Shown here piece by piece: positions 9,393-17,422 of a stretch of DNA of 64,000 nt. Source of the stretch: Cnuibacter physcomitrellae (lineage in GTDB: Bacteria > Actinomycetota > Actinomycetes > Actinomycetales > Microbacteriaceae); assembly GCF_014640535.1 (NCBI RefSeq), contig NZ_BMHD01000001.1, positions 2,544,214 to 2,608,213 on the forward strand, given 5' to 3'. The stretch's first letter is position 1. Each line of letters starts with the position of its first letter. Made by a program: the position numbers and the translations under genes. The notes under the pieces were generated by a model, which made no database searches, was not told the DNA's origin, and saw only the letters and a program-made list of their open reading frames with translations.

Positions 9393-9644
9393 TCAGTGTC
9401 CGGTGGGGCGCTGGGAGTCGTCGTCGTCGATCTCGTGCCGTTCGGTCTCGTTCGGCTTGAAGGTCAGCGCGAACATCGCGATCACGACGAGGGTGACGAT
9501 GAAGGCGACACCCGCGAAGATGCCCGCGAGGGAGAGCTCGCGGGTCGACATCAACACCACGAGCCCGACGAAGGCGGCCATCACGGCCGAGAGGACCAGC
9601 AGTTCGACCGGGCGCAGCCGGTCGCGTCTCGAGGGTGCGTTCAC
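9393..9644 (-). CDS. Small two-helix membrane protein
   Basis: Protein of 83 residues with two hydrophobic segments (about 13-32 and 40-61) and a charged C-terminal tail rich in Asp, EIDDDDSQRP. No function is recognised. GTG at 9644 overlaps the TGA of the upstream HdeD-like gene as GTGA, which supports both the start and co-expression. The wider open frame on this strand is not coding upstream of that point. Confidence that it is a gene rests on the overlap and the clear membrane pattern. Confidence 0.72.
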   Translation of the reverse strand: MNAPSRRDRLRPVELLVLSAVMAAFVGLVVLMSTRELSLAGIFAGVAFIVTLVVIAMFALTFKPNETERHEIDDDDSQRPTGH

Positions 9645-10240
9645 GATGTCTTCCGGGTTCGGGTGGTGGAGATCTGGTGCCCGCCCCAGCGCAGCGAGAA
9701 GCCCGCGATGACGAGGAAGAGGCCGACGATGATCGCGTAGGCGCCGACGATGCCGATGGCCAGCACGGGATCGCCCGGGGGGAGGAGCAGCGTCACGACC
9801 GCGAGCACGACCGTCGCGCCGCCCACGACCATCCAGTCGCGGTGAGCGGCGTGCTTGGATCGCAACCCGGTGTAGAGCTCGAGGAACCCGCCGATCGCGG
9901 CGTTCATGCCGACGACGAAGACGAACGCCTCCAGGCCCGCACCCCCGCCGACGCCCGCGAAGACGAGGGCGAGCACACCCAGCACCACTCCCACCACGGA
10001 CTGGATGAGGAAGAGCAGTCGAGCGGACCGGTCGCGTGGCTCGGTGAGCGTCCGCAGCGTGAGCACGCCGACGAGCACGCTCGCGACGAGGGAGAGCAGG
10101 CCGTAGCTGACCAGGCCCATCACGGGGGAGTGGTCGGACACGAACGTGATGACGAGTCCGGTGACGAGATAGGGGATGGCTCGCGCCAGCGGCACGCCCC
10201 AGTAGGGCGATCTCTCGGCGGCGCTCGTCGCGTCGTTCAC
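9641..10240 (-). CDS. HdeD/DUF308-like membrane protein
   Basis: Polytopic membrane protein of 199 residues with about six hydrophobic helices, arranged in two similar halves of paired helices as in the HdeD/DUF308 family. Family members are linked to acid or stress tolerance in enterics, but no such role is shown here. The GTG at 10240 is preceded by AGAAGGA at a normal distance. It overlaps the downstream two-helix gene by four bases and is divergent from the MarR-type gene at 10344, which could control it. Confidence 0.78.
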   Translation of the reverse strand: MNDATSAAERSPYWGVPLARAIPYLVTGLVITFVSDHSPVMGLVSYGLLSLVASVLVGVLTLRTLTEPRDRSARLLFLIQSVVGVVLGVLALVFAGVGGGAGLEAFVFVVGMNAAIGGFLELYTGLRSKHAAHRDWMVVGGATVVLAVVTLLLPPGDPVLAIGIVGAYAIIVGLFLVIAGFSLRWGGHQISTTRTRKTS

Positions 10241-10330
10241 TACGGCATCCTTCTTCGTTCCGACCGTTCGAGTGTAGTCGGCGCTGCCTGGACGCCCACC
10301 CGGGCGGGGCGCCGGGCGACGGGTGAGGTC

Positions 10331-10336
10331 TACCAT
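10331..10336 (+). promoter_or_regulatory. -10 element (TACCAT) of the MarR gene
   Basis: TACCAT ends seven bases before ATG 10344. This geometry matches other starts in the window and argues for 10344 rather than the upstream ATG 10335 or GTG 10323. Confidence 0.4.
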
Positions 10337-10343
10337 GGCTCCC

Positions 10344-10829
10344 ATGGCCGACAGCGCGCGAGACGCGACCGCACTCGCGGCGACGCACGGCATCCCCGAG
10401 CCGACCACCCTCGGTACCCAGCTGCGCGAGATCCTCACGCTGGCGCACGCCTTCGAGCGGCGACTCGGGTCGCATCTCTCGGTGAACCCCACCGATCTCG
10501 CGGCGATGGAGCACCTCATCGAGGAGGGGCCCCTCACCCCGAGCGACCTGGCCACACGCCTCGGCATCTCGACGGCCGCGTCGACCCTCGTCGTCGACCG
10601 GCTCGTCTCGCTCGGGCACGTGTCGCGCAGCCCGCATCCGCACGACCGTCGGAAGATCGTCGTCGTGCCCTCGCCCGACTCGATCGCCAGGGCGATGAGC
10701 GAACTCGTCCCCGTCATCTCGAGCGTGAACGACGTCGTCGCCTCGCTCGACCCGGAGGAGCGCGAGACGATCGAGCGCTTCCTCGGTCGGGTGGCGGATG
10801 TCTACCGCTCGGCGGTCGACGCCCCCTGA
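10344..10829 (+). CDS. MarR-family transcriptional regulator
   Basis: Winged-helix dimeric regulator of the MarR family, 161 residues. The HTH is visible as LTPSDLATRLGISTAASTLV (near 70-89) followed by the wing VSRSPHPHDRRKIVVV, which contains the conserved DRR. The ligand is unknown. The nearest possible target is the divergent HdeD-like membrane operon, starting at 10240. Start choice is uncertain among 10323, 10335 and 10344; the last fits a leaderless promoter. Its 3' end overlaps the convergent LPNTG gene by 28 bases. Confidence 0.85.
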   Translation: MADSARDATALAATHGIPEPTTLGTQLREILTLAHAFERRLGSHLSVNPTDLAAMEHLIEEGPLTPSDLATRLGISTAASTLVVDRLVSLGHVSRSPHPHDRRKIVVVPSPDSIARAMSELVPVISSVNDVVASLDPEERETIERFLGRVADVYRSAVDAP

Positions 10830-11392
10830 CGTCGGCGGACCGAGGCCGTCGCGAGCGCGCCCCCGATCAGCCCGGCGAGGCCGATGGCGCCCAGTTCGTA
10901 GAAGACGAAGGAGTCGGTGCCGGTGTTCGGCAGCGTGCCTCCAGCGGACGAGCCATCTGCACCCGCGGGCGAGTCGACGGAGAACGCGCCGCTGTAGACC
11001 CTTCCGCTGGTGAGGCCCTGGAGTTCGACCACATAGTTCCCTCGGCCATCGGGCGGAGCGGTCACGGTGACGACCAGGGCACCGGTCGGCGAGGCCGACC
11101 CGGTCGTGGCGGTGGTCTCGCTCACGGGCGCCTCGACGACGCTGGCGGTGACCAGCAGCCCCAGTGCGGCCTGCTGCGCGGCGTATCCGTTGACGGCGAC
11201 CCGCACCGGTTCACCCGCGAGGAATGAGTCGGCGGACGCACTGACGGTGACCACCCCACCGGGTGAGACGCTGGCCGGACTGATCGAGACCTGGCCGTCC
11301 GGCACGTACGCCGACGCCGCTGAGCCCGCGGCGAGGAAGGTCGCCGCGACCGCGACGCCGATGAGAGCGGATACGAAGATTCTGCCCACCAT
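10802..11392 (-). CDS. LPXTG-anchored secreted surface protein
   Basis: Exported protein of about 196 residues with an N-terminal signal peptide (hydrophobic to about residue 27, ending ASAYVPDG) and a C-terminal sorting signal: LPNTG at about 154, a hydrophobic helix, and a basic tail RRRQGASTAER. The middle resembles an Ig-like or beta-sandwich domain (VSISPASVSPGGVVTVSASA). It should be attached to the wall by a sortase. The start is uncertain: ATG 11392 gives a standard signal peptide, while an in-frame GTG at 11428 would add 12 residues. Function beyond surface display is not apparent. Confidence 0.8.
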   Translation of the reverse strand: MVGRIFVSALIGVAVAATFLAAGSAASAYVPDGQVSISPASVSPGGVVTVSASADSFLAGEPVRVAVNGYAAQQAALGLLVTASVVEAPVSETTATTGSASPTGALVVTVTAPPDGRGNYVVELQGLTSGRVYSGAFSVDSPAGADGSSAGGTLPNTGTDSFVFYELGAIGLAGLIGGALATASVRRRQGASTAER

Positions 11393-11466
11393 GATGACCC
11401 CCGACGGTGTGATGAGATTTCCTCGCACACTACCGAGTGATCCTCAGGTCTGTCAATGAATGGATC

Positions 11467-12603
11467 TCACGGCCGGTACGGTTCGAAGAACGACGTGATC
11501 TCCGTCACGTACGACTCCGGCACCTCGAACGGCGCGAAGTGGCCGCCGCGTTCCGGTCTCGTCACCCGGGCGACCTCCGCCATCCGCTGCAGCCACTCGT
11601 CCGGCGGCGTGGCGATGTCTCCGGGGTAGAGGGAGAAGCCCGACGGCACCTCCACGCGCCGCATCAGCTGCTCCGCGGGGATGGCGGCGTTCGCCTGATA
11701 CATGCGGAGCGAGGACGCGATGGTCCCGGTGTGCCAGTAGATCGAGACCGCCGTGAGCAGCTCGTCGCGCGAGTACACGTCCTCCAGCGCACCGCCGGGG
11801 CCGAGGTCGCTCCAGGCGTGCAGCTTCTCCAGGATCCAGGCGGCCACCCCCGCGGGAGAGTCCGTCAGGCCGACGGCGGCCGTGTCGGGCTTGGTGCGCT
11901 GCATGGCCGCGTACGCGCCCTCGGCGGCACTCCACTCGCTCGCCCGCGCCATCCACACCCGCTCGGGGTCGGACAGCGTCGACGGATCCAGCGTGGCCGG
12001 CGGGAGTCCCGCATCCGTCCTGTGCACTGCGGCGACCCTCTCAGGATGATCAAGGGCGAGGTAGCGGGCGACGTGGCTGCCGATGTCGCCCCCGGCGACG
12101 AGGAACCGGTCGTAGCCCAGCGTGGTCATGAGCTCGGCCCACAGCGCGGCGACGGCCCGAGAGTCGAGCACGCGATCCCGGGGTGCCTCGGAGTACCCGA
12201 AGCCGGGCATGTCGGGCACGATCACGTCGTAGCCCGCCTCCGTCAGCGGGCCGATGACCTTCGTGTAGCGCCAGAACGAGTCGGGCCAGCCGTGACAGAG
12301 CAGCAGGGGAGTGCCGTGCCGTCCGTCCCCGTTCCCCGCGCTCAGGGCGTGCACGACATGGATGCGCAGACCGCCGACCTCGACGAGGTGCCTCGGCAGC
12401 CGGTTGAGCGCATCCTCCTGGGCACGCCAGTCGAAGCCGTCGGCCCAGTACGCGCAGAGGTCGCGCAGCCACACGACGTCGATGCCGCGCGTCCACCCGG
12501 ATCCCTCGATCACGTCGGGCCACCGCGTCCACCGCAACCGCGCCCTGAGCTCCTCGAGCTCGTCGTCGCCCACCCGTGGCGCGAACTCCACCGCCTTCGT
12601 CAT
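11467..12603 (-). CDS. Epoxide hydrolase (alpha/beta hydrolase with EHN domain)
   Basis: Soluble epoxide hydrolase of 378 residues. It has the N-terminal EHN segment (RLRWTRWPDVIEGSGW near residues 22-37), the oxyanion-hole motif CHGWPDSFWRY near 103-113, nucleophile Asp173 in GGDIGSHVARYL, and the C-terminal catalytic His in RGGHFAPFEVPE. This arrangement is that of bacterial enzymes related to microsomal epoxide hydrolase, which open epoxides to diols; the natural substrate is unknown. A TAGCGT -10 element lies six bases upstream of the ATG. It is divergent from the dienelactone-hydrolase-like gene at 12817. Confidence 0.86.
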   Translation of the reverse strand: MTKAVEFAPRVGDDELEELRARLRWTRWPDVIEGSGWTRGIDVVWLRDLCAYWADGFDWRAQEDALNRLPRHLVEVGGLRIHVVHALSAGNGDGRHGTPLLLCHGWPDSFWRYTKVIGPLTEAGYDVIVPDMPGFGYSEAPRDRVLDSRAVAALWAELMTTLGYDRFLVAGGDIGSHVARYLALDHPERVAAVHRTDAGLPPATLDPSTLSDPERVWMARASEWSAAEGAYAAMQRTKPDTAAVGLTDSPAGVAAWILEKLHAWSDLGPGGALEDVYSRDELLTAVSIYWHTGTIASSLRMYQANAAIPAEQLMRRVEVPSGFSLYPGDIATPPDEWLQRMAEVARVTRPERGGHFAPFEVPESYVTEITSFFEPYRP

Positions 12604-12609
12604 GCCCTC

Positions 12610-12615
12610 ACGCTA
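12610..12615 (-). promoter_or_regulatory. -10 element (TAGCGT) of the epoxide hydrolase gene
   Basis: TAGCGT on the minus strand lies six bases before the ATG. Just upstream are three GTCGCG hexamers at 12633, 12643 and 12654, about one helical turn apart, which could be an operator in the divergent promoter region. Confidence 0.4.
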
Positions 12616-12816
12616 CGCCCGGGCCCGGCTCCGTCGCGTCCTGTCGCGGCTCTGTCGCGCCGGTGCGTGGGCTGCTACTGTGCGGGGACACCGTGAGCGA
12701 GGACGAGGAGGTGGTACCCGTGAAGCAGACGACAGGGGTGCTCCCCTCGGAGGTCACGGTCGGGCGATAGGTCGTCCGGGAGCACCGCACATCCAGCGCT
12801 CCCGAAGGGCACGACC

Positions 12817-13578
12817 ATGACCTTGCAGATCCTCTCCGAACGCCGACTCGACGGCGATCTCCTCGAACGCTCCCTCCTCGTGGGCGACGTCCCGGGCATC
12901 CTGTGGATGCCTCCCCTCGATCCCTCGGGGTCCGCCCCGCTGATCCTCCTCGGTCATCCCGGCGGTCTCGACGCCCAGCATCCTCGACTGATCGCGCGCG
13001 CCCGGCGCAGCGCGCAGGACGGGTTCGCGAGCGCGGCCCTCGAGCTGCCCGGCAGTGGCTCTCGGCCGCGGCTGTCGGCGCTAGAGGAAGCGCGGGCGGA
13101 GCTTCGGACGGCTCTCGGGGCGCGCGAGCCGGTGGCCGACGCCACGGTGGACCGGCTCGTCCTGCCGCTCGTCGACGCCGCCGTGCCCGAGTGCCGTGCG
13201 GCGCTCGACGCGTTGTCCGCGCTCCCGGGGCTCGGCGGCCCCGTCGGGTACTCGGGCGGGATCATCTCGCTCGGCGTCCGGCTCGCCCTCGCTGATCCTC
13301 GGATCGCCGCGGCCGTGCTCTTCGCCGGCAGCTGGATCCCGCGGGTCATCCTCGAGGAGGCCCGCGCCATGCGCATCCCGATCCACATGCTGCTGCAGTG
13401 GGACGACGTCGACAATCCTCGCCAGGCCGCGCTCGACCTCTTCGACGCGTTCGGCTCGCCGGAGAAGTCGCTCGCGGCGAACCTGGGCGGCCACACGGGC
13501 GTCCCCGCGTACGCGGGCGACGAGGCCGCGAGGTTCCTCGCCCGCCACCTCGGCGTCGCCTCTTCCCGCGCGGCATAG
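12817..13578 (+). CDS. Alpha/beta hydrolase, dienelactone-hydrolase-like
   Basis: Cytoplasmic alpha/beta hydrolase of 253 residues. The nucleophile elbow is GYSGG with Ser146; a candidate acid lies in LLQWDDVDNP and the His in LGGHTGVP, completing a Ser-Asp-His triad. LILLGHPGG near 43-50 forms the oxyanion region. Substrate and pathway are unknown. The ATG follows GAAGGGC by a few bases. The 200-base gap to the divergent epoxide hydrolase gene holds the promoter region but no convincing gene. A palindromic repeat lies directly after the stop. Confidence 0.8.
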   Translation: MTLQILSERRLDGDLLERSLLVGDVPGILWMPPLDPSGSAPLILLGHPGGLDAQHPRLIARARRSAQDGFASAALELPGSGSRPRLSALEEARAELRTALGAREPVADATVDRLVLPLVDAAVPECRAALDALSALPGLGGPVGYSGGIISLGVRLALADPRIAAAVLFAGSWIPRVILEEARAMRIPIHMLLQWDDVDNPRQAALDLFDAFGSPEKSLAANLGGHTGVPAYAGDEAARFLARHLGVASSRAA

Positions 13579-13581
13579 GTG

Positions 13582-13644
13582 CGAGTGCACCCGGAAACCG
13601 CGGATGCGCCGCGCGTGCAACCGTTCTTTCCGGGTGCACTCGGA
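13582..13644. repeat. REP-like palindromic repeat, copy 1
   Basis: Perfect 16-bp inverted repeat (13582-13597 with 13627-13642) around a 29-base loop. Positions 13587-13644 match the second copy at 13900-13957 in about 52 of 58 bases, in the same orientation. It lies between the 3' ends of the hydrolase gene and a convergent small membrane-protein gene, where it could also act as a two-way terminator. Confidence 0.75.
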
Positions 13645-13646
13645 CT

Positions 13647-13871
13647 TCAGGGTTCGCGCCGACGCGCCGCCATCATGCGCGGCGCGATCACGAACAGCGA
13701 GATCGTGCCGACTACAGCCCGCAGCGCGGCGAACAGCAGCACCCACCACCCCACGCCGTTCCCGTCGAGCAGCAGCCACACCCCGATGACCACCAGCCCC
13801 GCGTCGGCCACGTAGGGCACGCGCAGCCAGAACAGCAGCCTCCGCGTCGCGACGTCCCGCTCGTCACTCAC
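13647..13871 (-). CDS. Small membrane protein
   Basis: Protein of 74 residues with two hydrophobic helices (about 19-37 and 41-63) between a charged N-terminus (MSDERDVATRRLLFW) and a basic end (ARRREP). No function is recognised. It starts at GTG 13871 with TAGCGT six bases upstream, which supports a real leaderless gene. It is flanked on both sides by copies of the same palindromic repeat. Membrane character and promoter fit are the only evidence. Confidence 0.6.
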   Translation of the reverse strand: MSDERDVATRRLLFWLRVPYVADAGLVVIGVWLLLDGNGVGWWVLLFAALRAVVGTISLFVIAPRMMAARRREP

Positions 13872-13877
13872 ACTCTG

Positions 13878-13883
13878 ACGCTA
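13878..13883 (-). promoter_or_regulatory. -10 element (TAGCGT) of the small membrane-protein gene
   Basis: TAGCGT on the minus strand, six bases before the GTG at 13871. It repeats exactly the -10 sequence and spacing seen at the epoxide hydrolase gene. Confidence 0.4.
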
Positions 13884-13893
13884 CTCTTGCGGC

Positions 13894-13957
13894 GCGAACG
13901 CACCCGGCAACCGTGGATGCGCGGCGTATGCAACCGCTCTTTCCGGGTGCACTCGGA
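13894..13957. repeat. REP-like palindromic repeat, copy 2
   Basis: Second copy of the 58-base palindromic repeat (13900-13957). The left arm has drifted, so the inverted repeat is imperfect. It ends seven bases from the dnaB stop codon, where the hairpin may end dnaB transcription. Confidence 0.7.
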
Positions 13958-13963
13958 CAGACG

Positions 13964-15340
13964 CTAGATCGCGGGCATGTCGGCGAAGCGAGAGAAGTGG
14001 CCGTGGAAGCCGACGGTGATGGTGTCGGTGGGGCCGTTGCGGTGCTTCGCGACGATGAAGTCGGCCTCGCCGGCGCGGGGGTTGTCCTTGTCGTAGGCGC
14101 CCTCACGGTGGAGGAGGATCACCATGTCGGCGTCCTGCTCGAGCGATCCGGACTCGCGGAGGTCGCTGATCGCGGGCTTCTTGTCGGCGCGCTGCTCGGG
14201 ACCACGGTTCAGCTGCGAGAGGGCGATGACCGGCACCTGGAGCTCCTTCGCCATGAGCTTGAGGGCACGCGAGAACTCGCTGACCTCCTGCTGACGGCTC
14301 TCGACGCGCTTGCCCGAGGTCATCAGCTGGAGGTAGTCGATGACGACGAGCTTGAGGCCCACCTTCTGCTTGAGCCGACGGCACTTGGCCCGGATCTCGA
14401 CGAGCGACATGTTGGGGCTGTCGTCGATGTAGAGCGGAGCGTCGTTGATGCGGCCGCGCGTCGAGGCGATCGTCGTCCAGTCCCGCGAGTCGACCTTGCC
14501 CTTGCGCATGCTCTGCAGGGGGACCGACGCCTCGGCCGACAGCAGACGCATCGCGATCTCGCTGCGACCCATCTCGAGGGAGAAGAAGATGGCGGGCATG
14601 TCGTTCTTGATGGCGGCGGCACGCGCGAAGTCGAGAGCGAGCGTCGACTTTCCGAGGGCCGGTCGCGCGGCCACGATGATCATCTGGCCGGGGTGGAAGC
14701 CGTTGGTGAGGTTGTCGAGGTCGGCGAAGCCCGTGGGCACGCCGGTCATCTGACCGTCCTTGCCGGCGGCGGCCTCGATCTCGTCCATCGCCGCGGTGAC
14801 GGCGTTGGAGAGCGGCACGTAGTCCTCGGTCTCGACACCGCCGTTGACGTTGTAGATCTCGGCCTGCGCGTTGTTGACGAGGTCGATGACCTCGCCCTCG
14901 CTCGCGTATCCCATCTGCACGATGCGCGTGCCGGCCTCGACGAGGCGTCGGAGCACGGCCTTCTCGGCGACAATCGAGGCGTAGAAGCCCGCGTTGGCGG
15001 CCGTGGGAACGAGGCTGGTGAGCGTGTGGAGGTACTCGGCGCCGCCCGCTCGGGTGAGCTCGCCCGTCTTGGTCAGCTCGTCGGTGACGGCGATGACGTC
15101 GGTGGGCTCACCGTGCGAGTACAGGTTGAGCACGGCCTCGAAGATGACCTCGTGCTTCGGGATGTAGAAGTCGACCGAGCGGACCGTCTCCACGACGTCG
15201 GCCACGGCATCCTTGCTCAGCAGCATGCCGCCGAGAGCGCTCTGCTCGGCGAGGAGGTCGTGCGGAGGGACGCGGTCGGTCGCGGGACCACGGGAATCGT
15301 TGCCCTGACGGGACTCGAGACCGAGGTGAGCGATCGACAC
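13964..15340 (-). CDS. dnaB: Replicative DNA helicase
   Basis: Hexameric replicative helicase that unwinds DNA at the fork. The 458 residues comprise the N-terminal DnaB domain (PHDLLAEQSALGGMLL near 25-40), a linker, and the RecA-like motor with Walker A ARPALGKST, VVIDYLQLM as Walker B, and the SQLNRGPEQRADKKP arginine-rich region. There is no intein. Start: GTG 15340 lies five bases after AGAAGGAG, whereas an in-frame GTG at 15346 overlaps that ribosome site and is rejected. It follows the ribosomal-protein and ssb operon but is separated by 392 bases, so it is probably transcribed on its own. Confidence 0.96.
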   Translation of the reverse strand: MSIAHLGLESRQGNDSRGPATDRVPPHDLLAEQSALGGMLLSKDAVADVVETVRSVDFYIPKHEVIFEAVLNLYSHGEPTDVIAVTDELTKTGELTRAGGAEYLHTLTSLVPTAANAGFYASIVAEKAVLRRLVEAGTRIVQMGYASEGEVIDLVNNAQAEIYNVNGGVETEDYVPLSNAVTAAMDEIEAAAGKDGQMTGVPTGFADLDNLTNGFHPGQMIIVAARPALGKSTLALDFARAAAIKNDMPAIFFSLEMGRSEIAMRLLSAEASVPLQSMRKGKVDSRDWTTIASTRGRINDAPLYIDDSPNMSLVEIRAKCRRLKQKVGLKLVVIDYLQLMTSGKRVESRQQEVSEFSRALKLMAKELQVPVIALSQLNRGPEQRADKKPAISDLRESGSLEQDADMVILLHREGAYDKDNPRAGEADFIVAKHRNGPTDTITVGFHGHFSRFADMPAI

Positions 15341-15732
15341 GGGCACTCCTTCTGTGGTCGCCTGACCGGTGTGGTGACATGACGCAGTATCGCGCCCACG
15401 ACCGACATCCGACGGGTTCCCCCTGGGCGCGCCTCACCCTACGGAACGTCGTCCCTCGGCTTCAACACGGCCTGTGGACAGAAGTGTGGAGGACGTGGGC
15501 AAAACGCCGGGCGGGTTGTGCACAAGCTGTGGGAACGACTGTGGAAAGATGACGCAGCCACTGAACGATATCCGCTCTGACCAGGGATTCCATCCATCCC
15601 AACCCTGTGCACATCGAAAAGGTTCGACTGGTAGTGGAGACTTCTGTGAAGTGTCGTCACCTGTGGATGGATCTGGGGAAAACAAAGGTGGCAAGAGCCG
15701 TTTCGGCTCTTGCCACCTGGCAGCGGGAGCTG
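15341..15732. other. dnaB-rplI intergenic region with TGTGGA-rich sites
   Basis: No gene seen. The stretch holds the rplI terminator and several sequences close to the DnaA box (TTGTCCACA), for example TGTGGACAG at 15473-15481 with one mismatch, plus CTGTGGAAAG near 15538 and CTGTGGATG near 15661. It is also the likely site of the dnaB promoter. DnaA control of dnaB is possible but unproven. Confidence 0.45.
15687..15717 (-). terminator. Rho-independent terminator of the rpsF-rplI operon
   Basis: Perfect 14-bp stem (15687-15700 with 15704-15717) with a three-base loop. On the minus strand it is followed by TTTGTTTTCC and sits 16 bases after the rplI stop. This is one of the clearest intrinsic terminators in the window. 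Confidence 0.9.
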
Positions 15733-16185
15733 CTACTTTGCTGCGACCACCTGGAGGGTGATCGAGGCGGAGATGTCGTCGCGGAGACGCACCGTGGCCT
15801 CGTGGGTGCCGACCGACTTGATGGCGGTCGGGATCTCGATCTTGCGACGGTCGAGGTCGCCGATGCCGGCCGCCGACACCGCGTCCGCGATGTCGGAGGT
15901 CTTCACCGAGCCGAAGAGACGACCCTCCTTGCCGGCCTTGACGGTCAGCTTGACGGTGGTGTCCTCCAGCTTGGCCTTGAGCGACTGCGCCTCCTCGAGG
16001 GTGGCGAGCTCACGAGCGGCGCGGGCCGACTTGATCTGCTCGACCTGCTTCTCGCCACCGCGGCTCCACGCCACGGCGAAGCCCTGAGGGATGAGGTAGT
16101 TGCGGGCGTAGCCGTTCTTGACGTCGACGACGTCACCGGCGGAGCCGAGCCCGGTCACCTCGTGGGTGAGGATGAGTTTCGACAT
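15733..16185 (-). CDS. rplI: 50S ribosomal protein L9
   Basis: Ribosomal protein bL9, which sits at the L1-stalk side of the large subunit. The 150 residues begin [20 protein letters not shown] and contain the family signature [13 protein letters not shown] at about 25-37, then the long helix and C-terminal domain. Last gene of rpsF-ssb-rpsR-rplI, 11 bases after rpsR, and followed by a strong terminator. The ATG at 16185 is preceded by AAGGAG. The longer open frame upstream is a shadow of ssb and rpsR. Confidence 0.97.
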   Translation of the reverse strand: MSKLILTHEVTGLGSAGDVVDVKNGYARNYLIPQGFAVAWSRGGEKQVEQIKSARAARELATLEEAQSLKAKLEDTTVKLTVKAGKEGRLFGSVKTSDIADAVSAAGIGDLDRRKIEIPTAIKSVGTHEATVRLRDDISASITLQVVAAK

Positions 16186-16196
16186 GCGTGCGCTCC

Positions 16197-16460
16197 TTAG
16201 TTGCGGCCAGAGCCTGCGTAGGGCAGGAGCGCCATCTCGCGCGCGTTCTTGACGGCGCGGGCGATGAGGCGCTGCTCCTGCACGGAGACACCGGTGATGC
16301 GGCGAGCACGGATCTTGCCGCGCTCGGAGATGAACTTGCGAAGAGTGGCGACGTCCTTGTAGTCGATGACGCCGACACGGATCGACTTCGCGGGCGCTGC
16401 GTTCTTCGCGCCCTTGCCGCGGAGCGGCTTGCGGCGATCGCCGCTCGACTTTCCAGCCAT
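16197..16460 (-). CDS. rpsR: 30S ribosomal protein S18
   Basis: Ribosomal protein bS18, partner of S6 on the small-subunit platform. The 87 residues show the conserved [19 protein letters not shown] and [22 protein letters not shown] blocks. There are no CXXC-type cysteines, so this is the zinc-free form. It lies 30 bases after ssb in the operon. Confidence 0.97.
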   Translation of the reverse strand: MAGKSSGDRRKPLRGKGAKNAAPAKSIRVGVIDYKDVATLRKFISERGKIRARRITGVSVQEQRLIARAVKNAREMALLPYAGSGRN

Positions 16461-16490
16461 GAGAAGTGTCCTGTTCTGAGGAAGAAGTGT

Positions 16491-16997
16491 TTAGAAGGGG
16501 GTGTCGTCGGCGTAGCCGCCGCCACCGCCGGGGTTGCTCCAGGGGTCGCTCGACGAGGTCGCGGGGGCGGATGCCGCCCACGGCTCGCTCGACTGGCTCA
16601 CCTGACCGCGGCCGCCACCGCCACCGCCGCCACCCGAGGTGCGGGTGACCTGAGCGGTCGCGTAGCGCAGCGAGGGGCCGATCTCGTCCACCTCGAGCTC
16701 GATCGAGGTGCGCTTCTCGCCCTCTTTCGTCTCGTAGGAGCGCTGACGCAGACGACCGGTCGCGATGACTCGGCTTCCCTTGGTCAGCGACCCGGCGACG
16801 TGCTCGGCGAACTCGCGCCACACGCTGGCACGGAGGAAGAGCGCCTCTCCGTCCTTCCAGTCGTTGGACTGGCGGTCGAAGGTGCGCGGCGTCGACGCGA
16901 TGGTGAAGTTCGCGACAGCGAGCCCGTTCTGCGTGTAGCGCAGCTCGGGGTCGGCCGTGAGGTTGCCCACCACGGTGATGACGGTCTCACCTGCCAT
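16491..16997 (-). CDS. ssb: Single-stranded DNA-binding protein
   Basis: Essential OB-fold SSB that coats single-stranded DNA at forks and recruits repair proteins. The 168 residues have the OB domain ([19 protein letters not shown] to about residue 110), a Gly-rich linker with a run of eight or so glycines near 120-128, and the acidic tip DDTPF, a variant of the usual DDIPF partner-binding tail. It lies six bases after rpsF and is co-transcribed with the S6/S18 genes, as is usual. Confidence 0.97.
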   Translation of the reverse strand: MAGETVITVVGNLTADPELRYTQNGLAVANFTIASTPRTFDRQSNDWKDGEALFLRASVWREFAEHVAGSLTKGSRVIATGRLRQRSYETKEGEKRTSIELEVDEIGPSLRYATAQVTRTSGGGGGGGGRGQVSQSSEPWAASAPATSSSDPWSNPGGGGGYADDTPF

Positions 16998-17003
16998 GAC
17001 GGA

Positions 17004-17396
17004 CTACTTGCTCGCCGCCGCCGCACGGGGAGCCGACTTCGGGCCGGCCGCCTTGCGGGCGGCCTTCTCCTCGGCCAGCTTCTGGGCTGCCGCGACCTGG
17101 GCGAAGCCCTCCTCGGCACGCAGCACCTTGGTGCGCATGACGGCCTCGGAGAGGTTCAGCTGGCGGTCGAGCTCCTTGGTCGACTCCGACGTCGCGGTGA
17201 GGTTCACCACGGCGTAGATGCCCTCGGACTTCTTGTTGATCTCGTAGGCGAGACGGCGGCGACCCCAGATGTCGACGTTGTCCACGGTGCCACCGTCGTT
17301 GCGGATGACGTTGAGGAACTTGTCGAGGCTCGGGGCCACGGTGCGCTCATCGATCTCGGGGTCGAGGATCACCATGAGTTCGTACTGATGCGTCAC
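17004..17396 (-). CDS. rpsF: 30S ribosomal protein S6
   Basis: Ribosomal protein bS6, 130 residues, which pairs with S18. It begins [20 protein letters not shown] and has the [16 protein letters not shown] core; a Lys/Ala-rich C-terminal extension follows residue 100. First gene of the operon, starting at GTG 17396 (codons GTG ACG CAT) after a strong GAAGGAGGTGGG ribosome site. A perfect palindrome lies in its 5' leader and may be regulatory. Confidence 0.96.
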   Translation of the reverse strand: MTHQYELMVILDPEIDERTVAPSLDKFLNVIRNDGGTVDNVDIWGRRRLAYEINKKSEGIYAVVNLTATSESTKELDRQLNLSEAVMRTKVLRAEEGFAQVAAAQKLAEEKAARKAAGPKSAPRAAAASK

Positions 17397-17422
17397 AAAC
17401 CCACCTCCTTCGGACTAGAACG

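Noticed and set aside
9393-10643. Long minus-strand open frame covering the small membrane gene
   Set aside because: Only the final 83 codons make a membrane-type protein with a coupled start; the upstream part is the shadow of the HdeD-like gene.
12693-12770. Possible 25-codon gene (GTG AGC GAG ... TAG) before the dienelactone-hydrolase-like gene
   Set aside because: No ribosome site and no recognisable product; too short to support from composition alone.
13647-13957. Insertion sequence bounded by the two palindromic repeats
   Set aside because: No transposase is encoded between them and no target-site duplication could be seen; kept only as a repeat pair of unknown origin.
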